From Trichostrongylus colubriformis (Eukaryota; Nematoda; Chromadorea; Rhabditida; Trichostrongylidae), in assembly GCA_963978905.1 (NCBI GenBank), contig OZ022256.1, positions 21,577,743 through 21,641,742 of the forward strand: DNA of 64,000 nucleotides. Reading direction: 5' to 3'. The translations under genes were made by a program, and so were the position numbers. The notes beneath the pieces are model-generated. The model had not been told where the DNA came from. It did no database searches and saw only the letters and a list, made by a program, of their open reading frames with translations. This document shows, piece after piece, positions 22,416-32,639 of the stretch. Position 1 is the stretch's first letter; every line of letters begins with the position of its first letter.

Positions 22416-24400
22416 TCACGTGTATTCCTGAATCGCGTACTTCACCGGCGGTCTCCAGTAGAGACTCATTGTCCCTGTAATCCAAAAGCGCACCTTTGCC
22501 AATGTGGAAAACGCGTGTTTTGATGAGGTTAGCGGGAATATCCCAACATGAAGCCTAGCCCACCATGTTATCAATGGATTATGATAAAGCGTCATGGATC
22601 TCCAACTCATTTTCATCTTTATGGACGCTATGTACCTTGCCGACGGAAACTCATGGGTCTAGGCATGGGAAAGCAAAGGTGATAGGACTCCATCTCATGA
22701 AACCCAACTCGGACATTCAAGGAGATCGGGAAAAGAATTTTAGCTTCTACTTGATAAATAGGGACGAATCCAGTTCAGTAGCGCTCCTCTTACGCCATAA
22801 TGTTCAAGCATAGCGAGAAATTTAAGGTGATTCTATCAAATGCTTTCGAAACATCGAAGTAAAGGGCATCTTCAGCCCATCCCTTTTTCGGCGCTATAGC
22901 GCAGTCAGAAGACCATAGGCAAGTTGCGTAAGTGAACAAGCACAGGTGGTGGAACCACGGAATTCATGGTTTTTAGAAAACCACTCTACAAGAACATCTC
23001 AAATCAATCTCGCAAACACATCGGCCTGAGATGGAGTTATGCCTAATGGTCGGAAGTGGACAGTAGAATCGAATCACCGGAATCGGGTATTTCTGTGATT
23101 CCACATTCTTTACAGATTGCTCGTACGTCGATAAACATAAGAAAAATATTGAAGATCATAGCAAAAGGCCAATAAAGTGATTGCGCACAGTTTTTGTAAC
23201 CTGTTTTTGGAACCCTTGTCAACTATGTTTGAAGGAGACCTTTTCAGTGATTTGATAAGCTTCAAGACATCATCTGAATGAACAATAATTTATTTGAGCC
23301 CATAGGAACATCTACATACATGGGAAAACTGTGGAACTCACCGCCGTAGCATATGAAATTTGAGTAAAGTAATCTCGCCAAAGCTTCAGCCTTCTCGCTA
23401 TCAGTCACAAATATGTTACACAGTCCATGGCATAATCCAGGAAGTGAGAAGACTAAGTTCCTACTAAGTTTATATCACCCACGCTTCGCTGAAAAATTTT
23501 CTTTAAGTGTCATTTTAATTGTACGCAGACAGATCTGTGAATCAGACGAGTAGTTGGTTGATTTACTGAAAAAACGCAATTTTAGAGATAGCAGGCTCAT
23601 CATTGTATAGCTGGGACAACGTATACTCTGGGTTTAGCAGATCCAATAGGAACTTATAGTGCTAGACCAGAATATACCACGTCGCAGTATCTTTTGCAGG
23701 GATCTTCGACAGAGGCATGCCCTCGGAAGAGCCGTCACTAGTTTACGAAGAAAAAGAGGAGGACAAACCCAATCAATCAGCCTTGCCAAAGTTTGGGAAT
23801 AGAAAAGTTCGAGGCTCCTTAGAGCTGGTCCTAATTTAAAAAGAAACCATGTTATGATCTGATGACCTGAATGGAGGCTTAACGTAGAAGACACTAATAA
23901 GTTCAAACAGTATCAAGTACTGAATCACCACTGTCAGGCTGTAGAACTTGTTGTAGTGAAGGACAAAAATCGAAAGAATAAAACATCTGGAAAGTATCAT
24001 ACATCTGTTTGAAATAGAGTTCTCTCCCAGTCAACATCGAAATTGAAATTGCCTGTGATTATAAAATGCCTTCTAGTCATGGAATGATTCAACAGTGTAT
24101 CAATTAAATCTCTATCCTTCTCTGTATTATTGCTAGGTGGCCGGTAAGTGGGAATTATTCTGAAAGAGGTATGAGTGAACTTATCAGCTCAATCCATCAC
24201 GAAAAGTTCGGCTTTCATACCCAGGAATTCTTTAGCGAAACAAAAGACCCCACCACCTCTGCATGTATTACGATAAACGCAAAAATTCTATAGGGGGATC
24301 AGCCACCTCGGTGAATTCAGAACTCAATATGTTCAGAGTTGACCAAGTTTCTGTGATAAAAATCAAATGGGGTTCATAGATAACAAAGATAACATGAAGG
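22416..24400 (-). pseudogene. CR1/jockey-type LINE relic, endonuclease to reverse transcriptase
   Basis: Read on the minus strand from 24,400 downwards: an endonuclease (HLIFITETWSTLN near 24,360; ITGNFNFDVDWE near 24,040) and reverse transcriptase pieces. These include a broken GF..STT region near 22,960, YFDVSKAFDRI at 22,829-22,861, and a C-terminal palm piece with LTSSKHAFSTLAK near 22,520. Frameshifts and stops are frequent, so it is an old, dead copy. The layout is that of a CR1/jockey-group LINE, a different clade from the RTE copies in this window. Confidence 0.65.
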
Positions 24401-24699
24401 TAATGCAATTTGTTTGACAAGCTAAGGGAATGAAAAAGCTAAAATGGAGGCAGTCGAGAGTAGATGAATTTATTTCATTTTTATCCAGATAATTTTTTAT
24501 TTTGTTGTAGCGAGATAAGAGAAGCCTCAAAACTGTTCATTATCCCTCGCATTAGGATGTAGACAAGGATTACGAGTGAAGTTCCCTGGTAGAGCATTTC
24601 TCCTTAAGTCATTGCCGTCCCTTATAAGTATATAAGTATCAGCAGACTGGATTGAAATGCAGACAACAGCTTAGGTTTTCACTCGGTTGTAATGGGTCC

Positions 24700-25118
24700 A
24701 GTGCTGAGCGTACATCACGTGGAGGTGTTCTTCGTCGAATATTTCTGTACCCTTTGGACTCAAATGAGGGTCAATGGAGCGATTCGTCGCCACTTACCGG
24801 AATATTTCCAATATTTTTTGGTTTTTCTCAGCAGAATACGAAACACCGTCACAATTGTTAGCGCATTAAATGAAAAATGGAAGTTTCAGGCACTATCGAG
24901 ACGTCAAGCTGGGTGAATCGGAAAAAAAGTGGCAGAACATTGTCGAACGCATGAGCATATTCTCTATGATCGACTATGCAGTGCTCTACACTGCTTCTAT
25001 ATTAAAGAAGGAAGATCGTGTTAGTTACGTATATATGATGGGGATGACCAGGCTACAAACTCGGAATGAGTATGAGCTAATCTTCTTCTTATTGTGGCGA
25101 AATGGTAGAAATCCCTGA
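24700..25118 (+). pseudogene. GT92 glycosyltransferase 3' fragment (second copy)
   Basis: Two blocks match the last two exons of the gene ending at 21,151. The first (about 24,700-24,782) begins VLSVHHVEVFFVEYF, then loses one base and continues in another frame as LYPLDSNEG; the donor that follows in the intact copy is changed to AGCGAT. The second (24,890-25,118), after a TTTCAG acceptor, reads HYRDVKLGESEKKWQNIVER, then MSIFSMIDYAVLYTAS and KKEDRVSYVY, and runs past the place where the first copy stops. No earlier GT92 exons lie upstream, where a LINE relic sits instead. A one-base deletion and a lost donor point to a pseudogene. Confidence 0.75.
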
Positions 25119-25595
25119 AAATATATTCTCTTGTTATCTCATCTCACTGGAACATAATTCTACATAATAGTGTTAACAATGACTACAAGTAAGGTCTTCC
25201 TGATAAAGAGCTTCAGCTAATAAAGCTGGAAGAATTGTGGAACCTTGTCTTGCTGAAACTTTTTCTAAAGCCGGAGGGATCGTGAACACTTGTGTCTTCA
25301 AATCATGTGCGTCGCTGCATATCAAAGCGTGAGCACATCTGAGATAGCAGAGTGCTAAATTGGTATCTCTAGGTAAATAAATATTATTAAAACCCAGATT
25401 CTCGCGCTATTGTATATTGTTCTCGCGCTATAGTATATTGTTTCAGATATCGTAATCTATTGTATCATTACGCTATTGAAGTAGCGTAAGTTTTTCTTTT
25501 TGACCTCTACCATCTAATATCCATAGAACTTCGAAGGTAACTACCATAAAGGAAAATATCTCGTATTTTTCAGATCAGTGAGTTCAAGACAACGT

Positions 25596-25710
25596 ATGCT
25601 TAATTTATCGTCTGTCATCATTCTTGTCCTACTTGTGTTGACTTCTGTTTTACTAATGAATATACACGATAGACCCCATACCACTACAGCTAGCGTGGTA
25701 CCCATCTAGA
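25596..25710 (+). pseudogene. GT92 first-exon-like fragment (signal anchor)
   Basis: After a good acceptor (TTTTTCAG at about 25,572) and a short leader, an ATG opens MLNLSSVIILVLLVLTSVLL, close in layout and sequence to the anchor exon at 9,077 ([11 protein letters not shown]...). The frame ends at TAG at 25,708-25,710, with no strong donor before it. No downstream GT92 exons were recognised. It may be the start of a third, lost copy or a gene whose next exons I could not see. Confidence 0.45.
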
Positions 25711-25871
25711 TCCTTAGTGGAGGACGTGATTGCTAGGCAGTTGAGCGGCATATGAAAATGAGTAGAGCTTTTACTCCCATGAGAACTACTCTAGTCTTTA
25801 AATATACCCCTTTGCAACTGATCTACCACATTTAAGTCGGCTGTGACTGGCATCCAACAGACTTTATGGGT

Positions 25872-25969
25872 CGTCTAGTCCGAGAATCACAAGTGTGCAA
25901 CACTGCGCTCTCTATGCTGACGTCTAGTCCGAGAATCACAAGTGTGCAACACTGCGCTCTCTATGGTGA
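25872..25969. repeat. Tandem duplication, 2 x 49 bases
   Basis: The unit starting CGTCTAGTCCGAGAATCACA is present twice in a row (25,872-25,920 and 25,921-25,969), with only the last bases different (GCTGA against GGTGA). Recent local duplication, no coding signal. Confidence 0.9.
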
Positions 25970-27544
25970 CTTAAAGTTATTCGTCGATTCCCGGATTTTC
26001 TCGTGTAACATCGTTTATTTTTTAACTGCTTTGAACAAGCAACTCAAGAAGGCAACCCAACGCAATCGTTGTGAAGATCTTTTGCGTACTTTCACTTATA
26101 CAGGACAGGCGCATCGCTTGAATCTCTCGTGAAGGAATTGCCGGATACATTCTTTAGCCCTGTTCGGGAGCAGGAACTGAATTTAGATCCGTTACCGTCA
26201 CTCCCTCATCGGCATGCTTAATCGGGCACAGATACAGTTAGTGCCATAAGAGCGTTAAAAATCGCGCGAAAACGCGTTTTCGCGTTTTTACCGTTTTTTC
26301 GCTATAAATCGATTAGTTATCGATTTCTGATCAAACATAAATATATCTTCGGAATCAGCTCGTCGAGTTCTACAAGATGGTACTGAAAGTTTTTAGAGTT
26401 CTTGAAGTCGGTACTGGGCCATTTTTTACATTTTCAAAAGTTTGAGGGAAAATTTCTTCGAGGTTTGATGAACTGGCGGCAAAGTCTTCTCACAGCCCTG
26501 ATCTAAACTCACTGATGTATAGGAATGTTGAAGGTTTTGTCGTTTCAGACAAGTCCCAGCTCCTAAGTGTGGCCCTAAACAGCGCCTCCGTGTATACACT
26601 GTTGAAAAACCATCTCTTAACTCTTTTTCAGGCGCAGATTCCCCAATGAAATGTACACCGTTCGATTACCCAGCAGAAATGCTATCGAATGATACATGAA
26701 AACCTTGGTGGTGATAAATTTGTTATTTTCCTCATTTCCAGCCTTTTCCTTTTGTGAATCCACTTCTCAAGCTCTAGTTCGCCGATCGATGTGCACGGCC
26801 ATGGGAAAGCTGTGGCGCCATCGTAACGGCCCCGCGCTATTCACGTGCACGGCCGTGGGAAACTGCTCGGCCGGGAGGGAGAGCGGTAACGATCGATGGC
26901 ACCATCGGGAGTGCCGAGCACTTTCCTACAGCCGTGCACGTGAATAGCGCAGGGCCGTCACGATGGCGCCACAGCTTTCCCATGGCCGTGCACATCGATC
27001 GGCGAACTAGAGCTTGAGAAGTGGATTCACAAAAGGAAAAGGCTGGAAATGAGGAAAATAACAAATTTATCACCACCAAGGTTTTCATGTATCATTCGAT
27101 AGCATTTCTCCTGGGTAATCGAACGGCGTACATTTCATTGGGGAATCTGCGCCTGAAAAAGAGTTAAGAGATGGTTTTTCAACAGTGTGTACACGGAGGT
27201 GCTCTTTAGGGCCACACCTAGAAACTGGGACTTGTTTGGAACGACAAAACCTTCAAAATTCCTATACAGCAGTGAGTTTAGATAAGGGCTGTGAGAAGAC
27301 TTTGCCGCCAGTTCATCAAACTTCGAAGAAATTTTCCCTCAAACTTTTGAAAATGTAAAAAATGGCCCAGTACCGACTTCAAGAACTCTAAAATTTTTCA
27401 GTACCATCTTGTAGAACTCGACGAGGTGATTCCAAAAATATTAGGTTGATCGGAAAGTTTTGATAGGGTTGAGATTTTTTACTATTTTATTTTACAACTC
27501 AGCAAGTAATGCAGGCTAATCAACAATATAATAAACATAGTTGG

Positions 27545-27790
27545 TTATAACATTGTCCCACCCAACGGGCAGGTCGGCGAATCTCTTCTCCCAGAATTAG
27601 GAGGATTAGGGTCAAAGAAGTCACCGACCACTTGTCCAAGGTGGTCATTGTTGACGAATTTTTTCGTTGCTAAGAAAGCCTTAGGGGGCCGGAGCAAGTG
27701 GTAACCTGAAGGGATAACATCAGGGGAATAGGACGGATATGGAACCTTGTCCCAGCCAAGCTCTTCCAATTTTGCACGGGTCCCTCATAT
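27545..27790 (-). pseudogene. mariner transposase C-terminal fragment, left arm
   Basis: Minus strand: LEELGWDKVPYPSYSPDV, followed by GYHLLRPPKAFLATKKF and VVGDFFD. This is the C-terminal block of mariner transposases, with the third catalytic aspartate in YSPD. Catalytic residues one and two are absent. Confidence 0.75.
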
Positions 27791-27965
27791 GGGTAAAGAG
27801 AGCCGTGCAAAATTGGAGGAGCTAGGTTGGGACCCGGTTCCACATGCACCCTATTCACCTAATACTGCCCTCTCAGATTACCACTTGTTCCGGCCCCCTA
27901 AGGCTTTCCTAGCAAAAAAAATTCGTCACCTTGAACAAGTGGTCGGTGACTTCTTTGACTCCTAA
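27785..27965 (+). pseudogene. mariner transposase C-terminal fragment, right arm
   Basis: Plus strand: AKLEELGWDPVPHAPYSPN, then LSDYHLFRPPKAFLAKK and VVGDFFDS. It is the mirror copy of the left-arm fragment. Here the catalytic aspartate of YSPD has become asparagine. It ends at a stop after FFDS. Confidence 0.75.
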
Positions 27966-28234
27966 TCCTCCTAATTCTGGGAGAAGAAAATCGCTGACCT
28001 GCTCTTTAGGTGGGACAATGTTATAACTAACGATGGTTATTATATTGTTGATTAGTCTGCACTACATGCTGAATAATAAAAAAAATCTCAACCCTATCAA
28101 AACTTTCCGATCAACCTAATATATTTATATTTGATCAAAAATCAATAAATAATCGATTTATGGCGAAAAAACGATAAAACGCGAAAACGCGTTTTCGCGC
28201 GATTTTTAACATTTTTACGGCACTAACTGTAACT

Positions 28235-28440
28235 CACCAAGTAATAACTCTGCTGGAGTGTTTTCCTGTAAGGTGCTTTTTGTGTGGTCCTGTAGCCTTG
28301 TGAAACAGCATTTAATACATCTTCGGACGGTCTTCTTCCCCCTCTGAGTTTCCTGGTACCTCGCTTCAGTGTGTAGACGAACCTTTCTGCTCGTCCGTAT
28401 GTTTGAGGGTGATGTGGGGATCGCTGTTACCTGGTCGTAG
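28235..28440 (-). pseudogene. Ty3/gypsy-type integrase, C-terminal part of core
   Basis: Minus strand: PPHHPQTYGRAERFVYTLKR in one frame and TPAELLLGE in another, matching the HPQ.NGQ.ER helix and the .SPAELL.GR block of Ty3/gypsy integrases. Frameshifted. It abuts the end of the palindromic element, which inserted next to the AELLLGE segment. Confidence 0.65.
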
Positions 28441-28449
28441 TATGGGCAT

Positions 28450-28610
28450 TCAGCAAGCGAGCGGAAGTAATGGACTTGTCTACCATCTCTGCGGCTCGAA
28501 ATGCAAATGTACACAAGAAAATGTTTGCGGGATACGGGTTCCCACAAACCATCATTAACGACATCGGAGCTCAGTTCCACTCGAAGCATCAAGAAGATGA
28601 GTGGTGAAGG
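28450..28610 (+). pseudogene. Ty3/gypsy-type integrase, middle of core, opposite strand
   Basis: Plus strand: FAGYGFPQTIINDIGAQFHS, the segment that carries the second catalytic aspartate (normally sDNG.QF.S). In an intact integrase this comes just before the HPQ...ER segment on the same strand; here the two are on opposite strands and back to back, so the relic has been inverted internally. Confidence 0.6.
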
Positions 28611-28649
28611 AAGAATAGCACATATGACAGCAGCCCTATCCTGTAGTGT

Positions 28650-31600
28650 CAAGTGAAATTACGCAAAAGAGTCTGTGCAGTAGACGGCGTGTTTCTTCGT
28701 GTTTCTTTGATACCTACTGGGTCTGCATTTGTAATGGAATCAGATACGTGCCCTATCTTTACATCTATGCATCTACTGAGCTCGCCCTACTTCCTCTATG
28801 ATCTGCTTTTACCATCATTATCTACGGGCTGCTTTTCTAAAAATTTTCAACATTTGTGTTGCAATAGAGAAGGTACGAAAAATTACAAAATTAGACTCAT
28901 GCTGTACCTGAGCAGCACTAGCTGATGAGAATAGTATCAGGCTGGGAAAGACTGAATTTGTTTCACAGCTCTTGTACTAATTTGATGTTGAGGGGTACAT
29001 TCGGGAGCAGCTCTCAACGATTAAAAGGCCATTGCTTCTTTATGTGGATTCTCTACGCTTTCCTACGAGTCTCTGCTATGAGTTCTATATGTCTTCACTC
29101 TTGTAATCACAACTTTCCAGTCCCACTTATGATGATAACAGCAACTTTTAGAATTGTAAATGGCTTCAGCTTCAACATCTATTGATGTTGTCGCACCATC
29201 AAAACATAACTATCACACATTCAGAATCTCCGTCAAACCCTTCAGCTGAAGAGTTCGGCCACTTCCATACTTTGCAGCGTCGATGGCGGCAATTAAGAGC
29301 ACGCCGCCGGCAACGCCGAAACTATTGCGACGCGCTCGGCCGAGTCATGCCACAGTATGTTGATCGTGACAAGAGCTCGAGGAATCTGCGGCGAAATTCG
29401 GATTTCGGCATGAATCTTGGCATAGTGTCATACTGTGGCATGACCCGCGCGTGCTCTCCACGATCATCTTACTGCAGTATGGTTGGTAGAGCGTATAAAC
29501 AGAGCAGCAGGTACACCGGCGGAACCTACCCGATAGTAGTCGTGGAGGCCAGTGGCAAAGTATGAGAGCGGCCTTTCCTGCCATTAGCACTCTTGTGGCA
29601 TGATTAGCCGGTCTGCTCAGCGCGGTGATTACTCCTTCTACTTCTTTGCTTGTTTGTCTCTTTGCGTCCTTGGCACGTTGTGACCTGGACAACGAAGTGA
29701 AACTGTTCGACTGAGATTGCGATGGGTGGGAAATGACTCAAAACGCCCAGTGTTGGGAAAAAATGACAGCAGAGGGTTTTTGGAGCATTTGAAGGAAGAT
29801 GAGGAGATCAGACTTGGGAAAGTTGGGGAACGAAAACAGTATCCAAGAAAGAGGACGGAACCATCACCTGGATATCAATGGCAAGCTGGGAAGTTTTGTA
29901 TACCATATCATGGTCTAAGGACCGTGGCAAGAACGGCAATTATCACTTCTTCCTTCGCTTTTTGTCGTTTCATTGATGTATTCATTCACTATAGTATGAA
30001 CAGAAGTTACTTGCAACATATATTCGAAGCATCGGAGAATTTCCGATTCTCTCTCTGTATAATTTTACGGAGTCTTAGTCTAAGAGAAAGCAGATATTGA
30101 TTTTGAGATCATCTGGCTGAGCTTGTCGATACTTCTTCTAAGGGAGGTCTGAGATGGTCAACATTACCTTTTAGGGCAAAGTCAAACACTGCCACTCAGA
30201 CAGTCATACTTCCTTCATTTTATTGGCGATACGATCAATCTATGCCATATAGAATTTCTCAGAGGCGGTGGTACCAGAAGGTGAAGCTGACATTGCTTAC
30301 TCAAATCTTCCACTACTGCATCAGCTTGTCGGAGAAATCTCTTGTGAAAAGATTGAATTTTGGGTATTGTAATGTACGGACCACTTAAGCCGAGCTTCTG
30401 CGGCCTGTTGATTAGTTGAAATGCGGTAAGCACTTCTTATCGTCGGTGACTTAGCTGAAAGCCATTCAATGCTTCGACAGAAGTCATGGGGAAGATGAAG
30501 GGGTCCGGTCCTAGATTGAGCTGATGACTGCTCAGCAGCATACGTTGGCGGCAAAATTCAAATCTTTCAGACTCTTTCTGATAATCATGAACATGTCTTA
30601 TTGTTGTCATGTTGCATCATCAGAAGTGTCCAGTCGCATGACAACTGAATTGCACAGGATCCTTTTATGAGCCTGACTGAAATTGCATACGATCATGGGC
30701 CATCTATTGAAAGGATTGAAACTTCTTATTGCCTTGAACTGATGAAGCCGCTATCAGTGGTAATTTAGTGGAAAGTCGGCATGTACCGTGCTGCTAGTTG
30801 AGCCTTGTGTGGAGCAGAAATTAGATGATAATCATTCCACCACAGGTCTGGTTAGAATCTGTTGAAAGAGGAAAAACGACAAAGTGGGTTGCCACATCTT
30901 TCATTTTTTCGATAATGAGAGGCATCAACTTTTGTAAGAGAAGATTTGGAATAGGTCGCTGATGGTAGGTGCGTATCCATTGAGATCCATTGAGTAGCGT
31001 CACAACTGCTTGAAGGAGCGGTCAACAATCGTTACCGTCCAACGCAGCCCATGATCGGCCCACCTGATTGGCGGATGTGCGGAAGGTGTTGCGATTGGTT
31101 GAGTCGTTTGTGGTTGGATATCGCCGAATACAATTTCAAAAAAAAAATCGGACGAGATAGAAAATTTGAATTGATCTGTGATCCAATGAATTTATAATGG
31201 CGCGATGTGAGTGTTAGTTCCGTCATCCACATAGTGAATTGGCAGGCACGCAATACTGATGACCTCACTTAACCGGACCACTTGCGCGTCACCCGTGGTT
31301 TCACTGAAATTGTCCACCCTTTGGCGGGTACTGGCTGTACCTCACTGAGCACGCGCCGCGTACGCATCGCCGTTTGAGAGTCTCCTTAAAATGGACATGG
31401 AAAAAGGAGAGAATCATTTTTTGATACCATTTCTTGAACGGTACAAATGTTGCCAGGTAAGCTTTTAGATTAATTTCCAACACTGTCATGGAATTCTGAA
31501 GGCAATTCAGAAGGCACTGTCATGGAATTCTGAAGGCACCTGAGGATGTGTTGAGGTTTTCAAAGCAAAATGAATTTTATCCCAAAGCAGAAATGGTTTA

Positions 31601-32000
31601 TCAGGATACCAAGAGGTAGAATTTAGAAGATGAAAGACTTGGTCACTGTGAAAAAATACGTGGAGCTCGAAGAAACAATGTCCAACGGCACAGGGCTCCA
31701 AAGGCGCTCCTCACGATAACCTGTGAGGGAAATCAGCTTCGCGTGCATGCGGCGGGAGCTGGTGAAGCCACAGCCACTGCGCGGCGCGAAGGTGGGTAAT
31801 GGGCGTCGCTGTTACCAGTTCGGGAGAATAACCTCGCTGTCACTTTGCCAACGTTCGAAAACGGTTGCTCCTTCTTCTACTGTACATTCTCTCCCACGAA
31901 TACAGGGAGTGCCGAAAAAAAAGAAGTAATTCTTACCCTCCACTTTCAACACTACTTCAGTCTAACTTCAGCAAATTCTGACGTGGTATTTCCATCCTCA
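28650..32000. other. No recognisable gene
   Basis: Several ORFs of 60-130 codons without domain matches or supported splice structure. A small inverted repeat (GAGTCATGCCACAGTATG at 29,342 against CATACTGTGGCATGACCC at 29,429) and a short direct duplication near 31,485-31,535 (CACTGTCATGGAATTCTGAA) are present. Confidence 0.35.
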
Positions 32001-32019
32001 AATTGAACAAAAAAGTCTT

Positions 32020-32500
32020 CCCTCTATCACCAAACTCCGTGGGAGCCTTCTGCACGAACAGGAGCTTTTTCCGAGTGAGCATGACGAGTCACCTCAACTG
32101 GGGCAAGATCCTAGATTTCGTCACTCTCGTTCACAACATTGCTGAGGTGAGTTCACTATGGGTACCTGAAGGGATTCGTATTGGGTGGTGCTCTTGAGTA
32201 TTTCGTTTTTCCAGGCTCCCAACTCCTTCGTTTCCGAGAAACGAAACATGCCATTGCCACTGAAACCCTCCGATGGCGGGTTTGAGGCATGAAAATTGAC
32301 ACTTCGGATCATAGCAGCGTTGTCCGAGCAGCAAGGGTTCTGTGACTTCTATGAACCGAAGGACCAATCCTTAGGGAGCTTCCCACAAAAAACCTACTAC
32401 GGAACCTGGCTCCACTGTTTCAAAAGCACAGTTCACGATAATTTGGTGCCCCGTTGCCCTCCATGAACACTTTGGAGGTGCTGAAGGACACAATTGTAAG
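32020..32500 (+). other. Exon-like sequence, possible Bcl-2-family fragment
   Basis: A plus-strand exon candidate ends at a clean GTGAGT donor (32,149) and reads LNWGKILDFVTLVHNIAE, which resembles the BH1 region of Bcl-2-type proteins (NWGRI..). About 160 bases further, after a TTTTTCCAG acceptor, another open stretch holds IIAALSEQQGFCDFYEPKDQ, loosely like a BH2 region. No other exons of such a protein were seen, and the frames do not join simply. It could be part of a real gene or a chance resemblance. Confidence 0.25.
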
Positions 32501-32639
32501 GAAGAAACAAACTTGAGAAAGTGTTCTTGACCTTTGGCTTAGACGAGTTTGCAGCTCGAAAGCAAGCATTTGGACAAGTGTATCAACGTGATAATATCAT
32601 CCGATAAGACTGTTTTTACGATGGGAGTTTTTCCTATCA

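Larger units (their letters stand above)
27441..28119. mobile_element. mariner-derived foldback element (two 3' ends), nested
   Basis: Terminal repeats TTAGGTTGATCGGAAAGTTT and its complement lie at the two ends, flanked by TA (27,439-27,440 and 28,120-28,121). The arms are inverted copies that meet near 27,780, each carrying the 3' end of a mariner transposase gene plus its 3' UTR. It sits inside one arm of the palindromic element at 26,235-28,229; the other arm lacks it, so the order of insertion is clear. Confidence 0.8.
26235..28229. mobile_element. TA-flanked palindromic (foldback) Tc1/mariner-type element
   Basis: The ends are exact complements (CAGTTAGTGCC... and ...GGCACTAACTG), each next to TA (26,233-26,234 and 28,230-28,231), the signature of Tc1/mariner superfamily insertion. 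The arms are long and nearly collinear: AAATCGCGCGAAAACGCGTT recurs inverted at 28,180, and homology runs to a centre near 26,890. Without the nested insertion at 27,441-28,119 the element is about 1.3 kb. No transposase is encoded, so it would depend on one from elsewhere. The two mirror ORFs near the centre are a by-product of the palindrome. Confidence 0.8.

Noticed and set aside
26696..27088. Two mirror ORFs that begin with a signal-peptide-like MKTLVVINLLF sequence on opposite strands
   Set aside because: They are the two arms of the palindromic element read from each side; identity is forced by the palindrome and there is no other coding support.
30215..31489. Minus-strand ORFs considered as BEL/Pao or gypsy pol fragments
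   Set aside because: No catalytic or zinc motif could be aligned; resemblance was too weak to report.
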